Below are positions 9,017-16,703 of a stretch of 64,000 nt of DNA, in pieces. Within the stretch, counting starts at the first letter, position 1; each line of letters starts with the position of its first letter. The DNA is taken from positions 992,001 to 1,056,000 of the forward strand of contig NZ_CP018836.1 of assembly GCF_002196515.1 (NCBI RefSeq), read 5' to 3'. The notes under the pieces are model-generated. The model did no database searches. It was not told the origin of the DNA and saw only the letters and a program-made list of their open reading frames with translations. Source of the stretch: Vibrio gazogenes (GTDB lineage Bacteria; Pseudomonadota; Gammaproteobacteria; Enterobacterales; Vibrionaceae). The translations under genes and the position numbers were made by a program.

Positions 9017-9133
9017 TCAACTCTCCTTGTTTTATAACGTCTGCAATTTCTGCAACTAAAATGGGTCACAGTGAACCGGCAAAGCATACTGAACTCGCGA
9101 CCCAAACCGCTGAGTATAACGCATCACCTTGAT

Positions 9134-9841
9134 TTATATTGCCATATCATTCGATATTGCGAGTTGAACAGCCCTTGCAGCATGAATTTCAGTCGTGTCA
9201 TACAATGGTACTTGTGTATGTGCTTGTTGAATCAGTAGCGCGATTTCAGTACAACCAAGTATCACAGCCTCGGCACCCTGATCATGTAAACTGTTTACAA
9301 TATTCAAATACTGTTCTCTTGATTCAGTGCAAATAATCCCCCGACACAATTGATCATAAATGATGTCGTGAACAACGGTCTGATCGTGAGTATTAGGAAC
9401 AATCACATCAATCCCAAACTTATCAACTAAGCGGCTTTTATAGAAATCCTGCTCCATTGTGAAGCGAGTACCAAGTAACCCAACTTTCTTAACGCCGTCA
9501 GCAACCAATTTATCGGCCGTTGCATCGGCAATATGAAGAATCGGGATAGAAATTTCAGCCTCAATTTCCGGAACAACTTTATGCATTGTATTTGTGCAAA
9601 TCATTAAAAAATCAGCACCACCGGCTTCAACTGACTTTGCTGCATTCGATAAAATCAATGCCGTTTCATTCCATTTGCCTTCATGTTGTAGCTTTTCAAT
9701 TTCATCGAAATCAACACTATATAAGCAAATTTTTGCAGAATGTAGACCACCAAGTTCTGACTTAACACCTTCATTGATTGCCTTATAATAGCTGGCGGTT
9801 GATTCCCAACTCATCCCACCTAACATTCCAATTGTTTTCAT
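9134..9841 (-). CDS. Aspartate/glutamate racemase family protein
   Basis: I place the start at the ATG at 9841 (235 aa, MKTIGMLGGMSWEST), because GGAG lies 7-8 bases upstream. The longer in-frame start at 9856 would absorb that ribosome-binding site into the coding frame. The two catalytic cysteines of the cofactor-independent family are present: Cys82 in ICTNTMHK and Cys197 in LGCTEIALL. The enzyme should interconvert the enantiomers of an acidic amino acid (aspartate in the closest-looking members) by two-base proton transfer in the cytoplasm. It sits in a run of unrelated single metabolic genes on the minus strand. Confidence 0.88.
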   Translation of the reverse strand: MKTIGMLGGMSWESTASYYKAINEGVKSELGGLHSAKICLYSVDFDEIEKLQHEGKWNETALILSNAAKSVEAGGADFLMICTNTMHKVVPEIEAEISIPILHIADATADKLVADGVKKVGLLGTRFTMEQDFYKSRLVDKFGIDVIVPNTHDQTVVHDIIYDQLCRGIICTESREQYLNIVNSLHDQGAEAVILGCTEIALLIQQAHTQVPLYDTTEIHAARAVQLAISNDMAI

Positions 9842-9932
9842 GTTGTACTCCATCATTTAAGCGGTGCCCGCAAATAGGCCGCCAATTTGGAGCAACAGCG
9901 GAAAATTGGTCGGCTTGATTCACCGGTTATAT

Positions 9933-10415
9933 TTATCTTGCTAAATCGATCCACTGACCTTGCGTGAGCTCACCTAGATATTGTGGATTAAGTTTAAACA
10001 CAGAGTTCGGCGTACCCGCAGCCGCCCAAATTTCTGTATATTGGTGTAGGTCTTTATCTAGGAGCGTTTGAATCTTCTCATCATGAGCCACTGGAGGAAC
10101 CCCACCGATAGCGTAACCCACTTTATCTCGTACAAATGATGCATCTGCTTTTTCCAATGCAATCCCTGTTGCTTCTTTAACCTTGTCGGTGCAAACCATA
10201 TTCGTGCCTGATGCGACAACCAAAACCGGCGCACCCGTTTCACCATGTTTAAAAATTAACGATTTAGCGATTTGGGAAACCGTACAGCCAATTGCCTCGG
10301 CTGCATCTTTCGCTGTTCGAGTTGAACTCGGCATTTGCTGAACAACAAAATCCTGCCCATGCTGAGACAAAAAAGCTTGTACTTTCAATGATGAAGCTTT
10401 CAGTTCCGTTGACAT
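9933..10415 (-). CDS. YbaK/EbsC-family aminoacyl-tRNA deacylase-like protein
   Basis: The chosen start is at 10415 (MSTELKASS, 160 aa), preceded by GGAGGAATT. The upstream in-frame ATG at 10451 lacks a ribosome-binding site and adds 12 unlike residues. The protein shows the family pattern: TAKDAAEAIGCTVSQIAKSLIF, the invariant lysine within KSL, then VVASGTNMV, and the GGVPPVAHD turn lining the deacylase pocket. Relatives hydrolyse mischarged aminoacyl-tRNAs such as Cys-tRNAPro, Ala-tRNAPro or free species. Which one this acts on is not determinable here. Confidence 0.87.
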   Translation of the reverse strand: MSTELKASSLKVQAFLSQHGQDFVVQQMPSSTRTAKDAAEAIGCTVSQIAKSLIFKHGETGAPVLVVASGTNMVCTDKVKEATGIALEKADASFVRDKVGYAIGGVPPVAHDEKIQTLLDKDLHQYTEIWAAAGTPNSVFKLNPQYLGELTQGQWIDLAR

Positions 10416-10530
10416 AATTCCTCCATATGCCAGTGATTGCTTATTTTTCATGGTTGAATTTTGTTCAACCTGAACGGGTATTGATCGCGGCGCGGGGCAT
10501 GCCGCTTAAGCAATGTGTATGTGGTTTGAT

Positions 10531-11151
10531 TTATTCCGATTTTTTGGCGACCAGAAAAAACAATGGGTACGAGACTTCAACACCCACTTCGTTTTCTTTC
10601 CAAATTTCATAGAATGGCTCCACTCGTTCAACGTGAAAGCCAGAATGCTCGGCAATTTCCTTTAATGCCGAAACATCAAACCCATTGTGCCCAGTAAATT
10701 CAGGATGGTTTTTATGAAACGACCCATTTTCTTTATAAAGATCCGCAATGACCAAAGTCCCTCTGAGGTCTAACGCATGATATGCCCGCGAGAAAAAACT
10801 TTGAACATCGGGAATATGATGCAGCGTCATTAAAGTAACAATGGCTGAATGCTTTGAATTTAACTCCGATAAACATTCGATGTGGTGGGTATGAATATTG
10901 TCTAAGTTAGCTGTAGTAATTTTGGTTTTAGCAACCTCTAACATTTTTTCTGATGAATCAGCCAAATGTACGGTAGCAAACGTATTTCGAAGCTGGACAC
11001 CAAGCAAACCGGTACCACTGCCAAAATCAACAACACTATTATAAGATTCGAAATCAATTTCCTTAACTTTCGCTGCCATCGCTCCTGCACGTTCAATTTT
11101 CATAGGATTGTCATCCCATGCACTTGCTACCGAATCGAAATAATTACTCAT
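10531..11151 (-). CDS. Class I SAM-dependent methyltransferase
   Basis: The 206-aa protein carries the SAM-binding motif I VVDFGSGTGLLGVQL at about residues 40-54. It is followed by an acidic strand end (VHLADSSEKML) and motif LRGTLVIADLYKE, the usual methyltransferase_11/25 order. It looks like a small-molecule methyltransferase; the acceptor is unknown. AAGGAAAG before the ATG supports the start. The next gene downstream on the minus strand is the YbaK-like gene, about 115 bp away. Confidence 0.85.
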   Translation of the reverse strand: MSNYFDSVASAWDDNPMKIERAGAMAAKVKEIDFESYNSVVDFGSGTGLLGVQLRNTFATVHLADSSEKMLEVAKTKITTANLDNIHTHHIECLSELNSKHSAIVTLMTLHHIPDVQSFFSRAYHALDLRGTLVIADLYKENGSFHKNHPEFTGHNGFDVSALKEIAEHSGFHVERVEPFYEIWKENEVGVEVSYPLFFLVAKKSE

Positions 11152-11349
11152 AGAATTCTTTCCTTGTCCCGATGCTTAGAAAACCACATAACAGTGATTA
11201 GACAGCATCCTGTCGTATAACTTACCTACATCATTCTGTATAACATCACATCTGAATGTAAAGATTTTTATATATGTTACTGAGAATACGAGTGAAATGA
11301 TGAATAAAAAGTGAGGTGGCGTAGACATTACATCGATGAAAAATCAAAT

Positions 11350-11500
11350 ATGGAGGGATGGAAGCATCTGATATTAAACGTATCAAACAGCTGGAAGATG
11401 AAATTGCCAAACTCAGGAAATGGTTTTGTCGAGCGCTGCAATCGGTCATTTCACCACAAATTTCTCGATGCAGACTTGTTTGAATCACGATGCCCATGAA
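11350..11500 (+). pseudogene. IS3-family transposase relic (OrfA fragment run into OrfB 3' fragment)
   Basis: On the plus strand, frame from 11350 reads KYGGMEASDIKRIKQLEDE then IAKLR, a hallmark of the coiled-coil end of IS3-family OrfA. A few codons later, in another frame, NGFVERCNRSFHHKF followed by LDADLFESRCP matches the C-terminal integrase core of OrfB. About 800 bp of the transposase is missing between them, so this is an internal-deletion scar. No terminal inverted repeats were recognised. Short open frames on either strand across this stretch are not genes. Confidence 0.7.
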
Positions 11501-11530
11501 GAGCAGTCGCAGTGAATCCGGGGGTGGGCA

Positions 11531-11562
11531 GGCAGAAAGTACATACGACTTTCTGCCTTTTA
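11531..11562 (+). terminator. Hairpin terminator, plus strand
   Basis: Ten-base perfect arms GGCAGAAAGT / ACTTTCTGCC around a 7-base loop, followed by TTTTATC on the plus strand. It lies between the IS3 relic and ygiD. It has no T-run on the minus strand and so does not obviously serve ygiD. Confidence 0.6.
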
Positions 11563-11573
11563 TCTTTTATTTT

Positions 11574-12374
11574 TTAAGCCGTCAGGCCAAACCCGTATGC
11601 ATCCAACGCCAGTAATCCCATGTCAACTGAACGGTGTAACACTTTGCCATTTTCAGAAGCGGCACTGGTTCCCAAAATACAGGGAAGCGGTAAAAAATGA
11701 TCCGGTGTCGGATGATTGAAAAGCGCATGAGGTGCGGCTTGTAAATAGTGATTAATCGCGTCAACATCCCGGTGTTCCACTTTCTCTGCGATCCAATCCG
11801 TGAACGCTTGCATTTTATGGATACTTTCCGGATCGGATGTTTGAGAAAATACCGCTCTCAGGTTATGACTGATCCCACCGGAACCAATAAAGAGCACGCC
11901 TTCCCGTCGCAGCGGTGACAAGGCTTGCCCTAATTCATAGTGGGTTTGCGCACTTGCCTGACTATTAATAGAGACACTGATCACCGGAATATCCCGGTGC
12001 GGAAACATATATTGCAGCGGAACCCATGCCCCATGATCCAATCCTTGGGTCTGGTCGAGCGCGACGGAAAAACCATGCTTCTGTAATAGTTCACCGGCCT
12101 TTTGTGCTAAATCAGGATCTCCGTGAGCAGGATATTCAACCGCATAAAGAGGTTGAGGAAAACCATAAAAATCATGAATCGTCCCCAGAGTTTGACCACT
12201 GGTAATCATCACCGGACCCGCCACATCGAAATGTGCTGAGAAAATGACAATCGCCTCAGGCTTCGGAATCGTCTGACCTATCCGTTTAAAAAACGCCGTT
12301 GTCTCGGATTGCTCCACTATCATCATTGGTGAACCATGGGACACAAACAGTGTCGGCATCAGCACATTATTCAT
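11574..12374 (-). CDS. ygiD: 4,5-DOPA-extradiol-dioxygenase-like protein (LigB family, YgiD)
   Basis: The 266-aa protein opens MNNVLMPTLFVSHGSPMMIV, with the first zinc/iron ligand His in SHGSP. Other family blocks follow: IVIFSAHFD (second His), LDHGAWVPLQYMFP (third His region) and FIGSGGISHNLR. This is the class III extradiol dioxygenase fold, close to E. coli YgiD and plant DODA in length. It would open catechol-type rings in the cytoplasm; the natural bacterial substrate is unclear. The ATG has GAGAGG at good spacing. It is divergent from a LysR regulator over a 200-bp gap holding a perfect palindrome, an arrangement typical of LysR control of the neighbour. Confidence 0.88.
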   Translation of the reverse strand: MNNVLMPTLFVSHGSPMMIVEQSETTAFFKRIGQTIPKPEAIVIFSAHFDVAGPVMITSGQTLGTIHDFYGFPQPLYAVEYPAHGDPDLAQKAGELLQKHGFSVALDQTQGLDHGAWVPLQYMFPHRDIPVISVSINSQASAQTHYELGQALSPLRREGVLFIGSGGISHNLRAVFSQTSDPESIHKMQAFTDWIAEKVEHRDVDAINHYLQAAPHALFNHPTPDHFLPLPCILGTSAASENGKVLHRSVDMGLLALDAYGFGLTA

Positions 12375-12460
12375 AACAACCTCTCTTAACCCGTTACTTC
12401 ATCAGATGCCTTCAATATACCGATCAACTTATTTATGATAAAACCCTTATTTATTGAATG

Positions 12461-12483
12461 ATTAACAACATATTGTTGTTAAT
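12461..12483. promoter_or_regulatory. Perfect 23-bp palindrome, candidate LysR operator
   Basis: ATTAACAACA-TAT-TGTTGTTAAT, with 10-bp arms in exact inverted repeat, lies midway between divergent ygiD and the LysR gene. It contains the T-N11-A pattern expected of LysR-type sites. Assignment to this regulator is inference from position. Confidence 0.6.
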
Positions 12484-12574
12484 TGACCAAGCAGCGTTCC
12501 TGTTCCCCCAGATATACTTACCTACCGATTTATGGTAAAAACAGGCCATTCACTACCATTCGCGATATCATGCT

Positions 12575-13501
12575 ATGAATAAACTTCTGATGATGAAGGC
12601 GTTTACTTCCGTCGTAACTGAAGGCAGTTTTCATAAAGCCGCTGAGCGGATGAACCTATCCCCCCAGCTCGTCAGTAAGTATGTCTCTCAGCTAGAATCC
12701 GATCTGAAAACCCGATTGCTGACCCGCACAACTCGCAAAATAAATCTTACGGAAGCCGGTCACATCTACCTGCAACGATGTCAGCAGGTGCTGCTGGATA
12801 TTGAAGAAATGGAAAACTCCCTGACCGACCTGCAAAATCAGGTCACGGGAACACTCAATATCAGTGCACCAATGTCTTTCGGGATTCACCACCTGTCTGA
12901 ACCGATTGCTGAATTTCAGTCACGCTATCCGTCGGTCAACGTTCAGCTTTTTCTGACCGATCAAAAAGTCAATTTACTCGAAGCCAATGTTGATATCGCT
13001 CTGCGCATCGGCAACCTGAAAAACTCGTCTTTGATCGGGCGTAAAATTGCACCGATCCGCATGGTCACCTGTGCTTCACCACAATATCTGGCCAAGTATG
13101 GCGAACCGAAGACAGCAGAAGATCTGAGTCAACACAAATATCTTCGCTATAGCTATTCAGAGGGCAGAGAAATTACTGCCTCATGGGGAGAGCACTCACC
13201 ATTCAGTGAGCAGAATACGCATCTGGTCAGCAATAATGGTGATATTCTGATCAACGCTGCCATACGGCATCAGGGAATTGCGATTCAACCGACATTCCTG
13301 ACTTACAATGCTGTGGCTCGGGGTGAATTGGTCGTGCTCGAGCAGTTTCCTCTCCAGATGATGGGACTATATGCGGTTTATCCAAATCGCCAGTTTCTGG
13401 CCAGTAAGATTCGTCACTTCATTGATTTTATCAGTGGCTACTATGGTGAACTGCCCTACTGGGACAAGCCGTGTGACAGTCATCCGTCATACACAGCGTG
13501 A
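12575..13501 (+). CDS. LysR-family transcriptional regulator
   Basis: The 308-aa protein has the N-terminal winged helix-turn-helix (residues ~1-60: FTSVVTEGSFHKAAERMNLS then PQLVSKYVSQLESDL). A LysR substrate-binding domain follows (from ~90). This N-terminal style is the subgroup near AaeR/DmlR-like regulators. It is transcribed divergently from ygiD and is likely its regulator, plus autoregulation. No good Shine-Dalgarno precedes the ATG, and an in-frame upstream start was not seen. Confidence 0.88.
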   Translation: MNKLLMMKAFTSVVTEGSFHKAAERMNLSPQLVSKYVSQLESDLKTRLLTRTTRKINLTEAGHIYLQRCQQVLLDIEEMENSLTDLQNQVTGTLNISAPMSFGIHHLSEPIAEFQSRYPSVNVQLFLTDQKVNLLEANVDIALRIGNLKNSSLIGRKIAPIRMVTCASPQYLAKYGEPKTAEDLSQHKYLRYSYSEGREITASWGEHSPFSEQNTHLVSNNGDILINAAIRHQGIAIQPTFLTYNAVARGELVVLEQFPLQMMGLYAVYPNRQFLASKIRHFIDFISGYYGELPYWDKPCDSHPSYTA

Positions 13502-13618
13502 AATCACACTCGTGTATTCATTGTCAAAAGGAACTTCTTTTTTCCCTTAGTCAAGTTTATGATATGCGTGCCGTATTGGTTGAATCTGAGCATTCATTGT
13601 CTGTACGGTATTTTTAAT

Positions 13619-13767
13619 ATTCTCAGGGCGGGGCGGAATTCCCCACCGGTGGTAGGTCAGACATGCGTCTGACGAGCCCACGAGCGCCTGATATGCATTC
13701 ATATCAGGGTCAAGCAGATCTGGTTCCAAGCCAGAGCCGACGGTTATAGTCCGGATGAGAGAGAATT
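13619..13767 (+). promoter_or_regulatory. FMN riboswitch (RFN element)
   Basis: The conserved RFN core is visible in order: TCAGGGCGGGG at 13623, CCCCACCGG then GGTAGG, the P3-P5 stems, AAGCCAGAGCCGAC, then GTCCGGATGAGAGAGAA. The aptamer ends about 117 bp before ribB. A following imperfect stem (ACAACACTTTCC at ~13779 with GGAAAGTTGTG at ~13811) may be the switching platform. When FMN binds, ribB expression should fall. Confidence 0.95.
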
Positions 13768-13884
13768 CAGTATGGTCACAACACTTTCCTGTAACGGGTT
13801 TCCGGCTGGGGGAAAGTTGTGCCTGTGATTTATCATCCCTCACATTTGCCCTGATTCTGGTAAAACAAATACATAGAGGTAACC

Positions 13885-14541
13885 ATGAATCAGTTAAATT
13901 TACTCGCCGAATTCGGTGACCCGATACATCGCGTCGAAACCGCATTGCAAGCATTAAGAGAAGGAAAAGGCGTCTTACTGCTTGATGACGAAGATCGGGA
14001 GAATGAAGGCGATCTTATCTATTCAGCAGAACATCTGACACCAACGCAAATGGCACTCATGATCCGTGAGTGCAGTGGGATTGTTTGTCTGTGCTTAACA
14101 GAAAAAGATGCAGACCGTCTGGAATTGCCGCCAATGGTTCAGATAAACAACAGTCAGAACCAAACCGCTTTTACCGTGAGTATTGAAGCGAAAGTCGGCG
14201 TAACCACCGGCGTTTCTGCCGCAGATCGGGTGACAACGATCAAAACAGCCGTTCACCCGGATACAAAAGGCGATGATTTGGCCCGCCCCGGGCATGTGTT
14301 CCCCCTACGGGCCCGGGATGGTGGCGTGTTAGTCCGCCGCGGTCATACCGAAGGAACGGTCGATCTGATGAAACTGGCAGGGCTACAACCCGCGGGTATT
14401 TTATGTGAAGTGACCAATGAAGATGGCACGATGGCACAAACACCGGAGATTATCCGTTTTAGCCACCAACATGATTTACCGGTTTTGACCATTGAGGACA
14501 TCGCAATCTACCTGCTCCAACAACATCAGAAATCAGCCTAA
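13885..14541 (+). CDS. ribB: 3,4-dihydroxy-2-butanone-4-phosphate synthase
   Basis: At 218 aa it matches the stand-alone RibB length (E. coli 217). It converts ribulose 5-phosphate to the four-carbon precursor of riboflavin plus formate. The metal and substrate motif DDEDRENEGDLI (residues ~34-45) is intact. The late GHVFPLRARDGGVLVRRGHTE block supplies the catalytic His and Arg. No GTP-cyclohydrolase II domain is fused, unlike RibBA proteins. GAGGT precedes the ATG. Expression is under the FMN riboswitch directly upstream, as in other gammaproteobacteria. Confidence 0.97.
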   Translation: MNQLNLLAEFGDPIHRVETALQALREGKGVLLLDDEDRENEGDLIYSAEHLTPTQMALMIRECSGIVCLCLTEKDADRLELPPMVQINNSQNQTAFTVSIEAKVGVTTGVSAADRVTTIKTAVHPDTKGDDLARPGHVFPLRARDGGVLVRRGHTEGTVDLMKLAGLQPAGILCEVTNEDGTMAQTPEIIRFSHQHDLPVLTIEDIAIYLLQQHQKSA

Positions 14542-14561
14542 TCAAGTCCATCCCACATAAT

Positions 14562-14595
14562 CATAAACCTGAGGAGAATATTCTTCAGGTTTATG
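14562..14595 (+). terminator. Hairpin after ribB
   Basis: An 11-bp perfect stem CATAAACCTGA / TCAGGTTTATG around a 12-base loop, 20 bp after the ribB stop. No T-tract follows, so it is either a weak terminator or an mRNA 3' stabiliser. Confidence 0.45.
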
Positions 14596-14688
14596 TCACA
14601 CAAATTACTTAATTATCAGAAATAATACTAAACTTTGAATAAACCACGCCGAAAAAATTATTAGAACAACTATCCGGAAGGATTCGAT

Positions 14689-16605
14689 ATGAAAAAGTAC
14701 GGACTTAAACAAGTATTACTGATTTCAGTGATGTTGCTCGTTGGTGCCTCTGTATCAATTTCCAGCTATATATCTTATATCAAACAAGCTGAGACAATTT
14801 CTCAATTGATCACGGCATCCGGGAAAGATTACGCGGCGAATAAAGCCGATTTGGTTGCCAATTTCATCAGCGAGAAAGTACAAAGCATAAAAGGTATCGG
14901 TGATATGTATAAAGATACCTCCCTCCCCGGCCAGTCTCCTCAAGACTATATCAATCAAACCAAAATGTTTGCGACCACACTCAATACCGGCAGCTCATTC
15001 ATCGGGTTTGAAGCGACTGGTGATGCGTATTGGAGTCTGGCCAGTGAATCCTGGCCCAATCATAAGTTCAATGGGGATATCCGCACCGTAGGCTACTATA
15101 AAGATGGCCGGAATGCAGTCAATCCGTCCATGACAGAACCCTATCCTGATAGCTCGAACCCTGGTGTTTACTGGGTTAGTCTTGTCCAGAAAATAAAAGA
15201 CGGGGTGATCGGTGTTGATATGCAGCTTGCGTTTCTGAGTCAGTTAGTTAAAGACTCAAATGACATTGAAGGGGCCGTCGCTGTCATTTTAAATCAAGAC
15301 ACGACCGTGCTGGCTTCATCTTCTAATACCATCAAAACCGGAGACAAAGCCGCTGATTTTGATTGGTTTAAAGATGTCGTTGCCAAAGCTGTTCAGCAAG
15401 AGCAGACCGTACAAGAATATAAGCTGAACGGGCAGGATAAAATTTTATTCAGCCATCGGATTAAAGTTGCCAATAAAAGCTGGTATTTCATGATTGGTCT
15501 CAATAAAGCGATTGCTTATGAAGGGCTGATCTCGGCAAAACACACCGCCATTACGACGACCATCATTGCCACTATCGTGAGTTTGATCATCGCCTTTTTT
15601 GTCATTCAAATCTTATATCGTCCCATTATTGCACTTAAAAATATGATTGCCGGTCTCTCGCGTGGGGATGGCGATCTGACCCAACGTTTGGAAGTTCACT
15701 CCAATGACGATCTGGGACAAATTGCCGGGGGAATTAATCAGTTCATTGGTAGCTTGCAGGAAATGATGCTGGAAATCCAAAACGCATCCGGTCAGCTGCA
15801 AACCAATATCGGAGATATGAAACAACTCTCTGAACACAACTCTGAGATCCTCAATAGCCACGTCGTCGAAACGGAACAAGTGGTCACCGCCATTGAAGAG
15901 ATGAATGCAACAGCCGAATCGATGGCATCAGATGCTGCCAATACGGCCAATTTGACTCAACAGGCCAATGATACCAGCACTGAATCAAGACAAATCATGA
16001 CTCAGGCTCAACATACCGTCTCGGCATTAATGAATGATGTTGAGAACTCTTCAACCCATATTCAAAATATGAATAACGAGACCCAGAGTATCCATTCCAT
16101 TCTGACGGTGATCGGCAGTATTGCAGAACAAACGAATCTTCTGGCACTCAATGCCGCGATAGAAGCAGCTCGGGCCGGAGAACAGGGACGCGGGTTTGCT
16201 GTGGTTGCAGATGAAGTCAGAAATCTGGCCAGCAGAACGAAGAAAAGTACGGAAGAAATAGAAGAGGCATTGTCGCACCTGCTCAAGGGAACCGAAACCA
16301 TTGTCGAGTCGATGGGTCATACCAAAGAACGCTGCCTAGAGACTTCAACAGGCTCTGACAATGTAGCAGTCAGCCTAGAAAAAATGACCGAGTTCATCTA
16401 CAAAATTAATGATTTAAGTTCTCAAATCGCTACTGCGGCAGAAGAACAGAGCAGCGTCACTCATGAGATTAGTCGCAATATGTCTGCGCTGAATGATATC
16501 GTCAATGAGTTAAATCAGAATGGGCAGAAGTCACTGTCAGGCATGGAAAGCATCAACAATGTTAACCATAACCTCATCAACATTGTCGGACGTTTTAAAC
16601 TTTAA
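14689..16605 (+). CDS. Methyl-accepting chemotaxis protein with periplasmic dCache sensor
   Basis: This 638-aa transmembrane chemoreceptor has TM1 at about residues 9-28. The periplasmic double-Cache ligand domain spans ~30-280 and includes the dCache-like GYYKDGRNA ... PGVYWVSLVQK region. TM2 is at ~285-308 (the TIIATIVSLIIAFFVIQILY stretch), followed by HAMP (to ~365). The cytoplasmic signalling hairpin has the strictly conserved tip IAEQTNLLALNAAIEAARAGE then QGRGFAVVADEVR. It should bind a small ligand outside and control CheA. The nature of the ligand (often amino or organic acids for dCache) is unknown. AAGGA precedes the start, and a strong terminator follows. Confidence 0.93.
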   Translation: MKKYGLKQVLLISVMLLVGASVSISSYISYIKQAETISQLITASGKDYAANKADLVANFISEKVQSIKGIGDMYKDTSLPGQSPQDYINQTKMFATTLNTGSSFIGFEATGDAYWSLASESWPNHKFNGDIRTVGYYKDGRNAVNPSMTEPYPDSSNPGVYWVSLVQKIKDGVIGVDMQLAFLSQLVKDSNDIEGAVAVILNQDTTVLASSSNTIKTGDKAADFDWFKDVVAKAVQQEQTVQEYKLNGQDKILFSHRIKVANKSWYFMIGLNKAIAYEGLISAKHTAITTTIIATIVSLIIAFFVIQILYRPIIALKNMIAGLSRGDGDLTQRLEVHSNDDLGQIAGGINQFIGSLQEMMLEIQNASGQLQTNIGDMKQLSEHNSEILNSHVVETEQVVTAIEEMNATAESMASDAANTANLTQQANDTSTESRQIMTQAQHTVSALMNDVENSSTHIQNMNNETQSIHSILTVIGSIAEQTNLLALNAAIEAARAGEQGRGFAVVADEVRNLASRTKKSTEEIEEALSHLLKGTETIVESMGHTKERCLETSTGSDNVAVSLEKMTEFIYKINDLSSQIATAAEEQSSVTHEISRNMSALNDIVNELNQNGQKSLSGMESINNVNHNLINIVGRFKL

Positions 16606-16633
16606 TGATGGGTTAAACATGCTCATGGGTTGA

Positions 16634-16665
16634 ACAAAAAGCGCACCTTCCGGTGCGCTTTTTTC
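16634..16665 (+). terminator. Rho-independent terminator after the chemoreceptor
   Basis: AAAAAGCGCACC-TTCC-GGTGCGCTTTTTT: a 12-bp stem with a U-run on the plus strand. The matching A-run means it could also end the convergent carboxylesterase transcript. Confidence 0.9.
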
Positions 16666-16703
16666 ATGACTGGATGACAGTCAAAAAGACAGCTATCGCT
16701 GCA

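Noticed and set aside
9283..9300. TGTAAACTGTTTACA palindrome in the racemase gene
   Set aside because: Looks like parS2 but with half-sites in reversed order (TGTAAA first), inside coding sequence. Does not fit the ParB2 consensus.
11246..11499. Opposite-strand frames across the IS3 relic (11246-11497 minus, 11311-11499 plus)
   Set aside because: The sequence is explained by transposase fragments in two other registers. These frames mix remnants and have no support.
13547..13954. 135-codon minus-strand frame over the FMN riboswitch
   Set aside because: Antisense to a highly conserved riboswitch and to the start of ribB; conservation is explained by the RNA.
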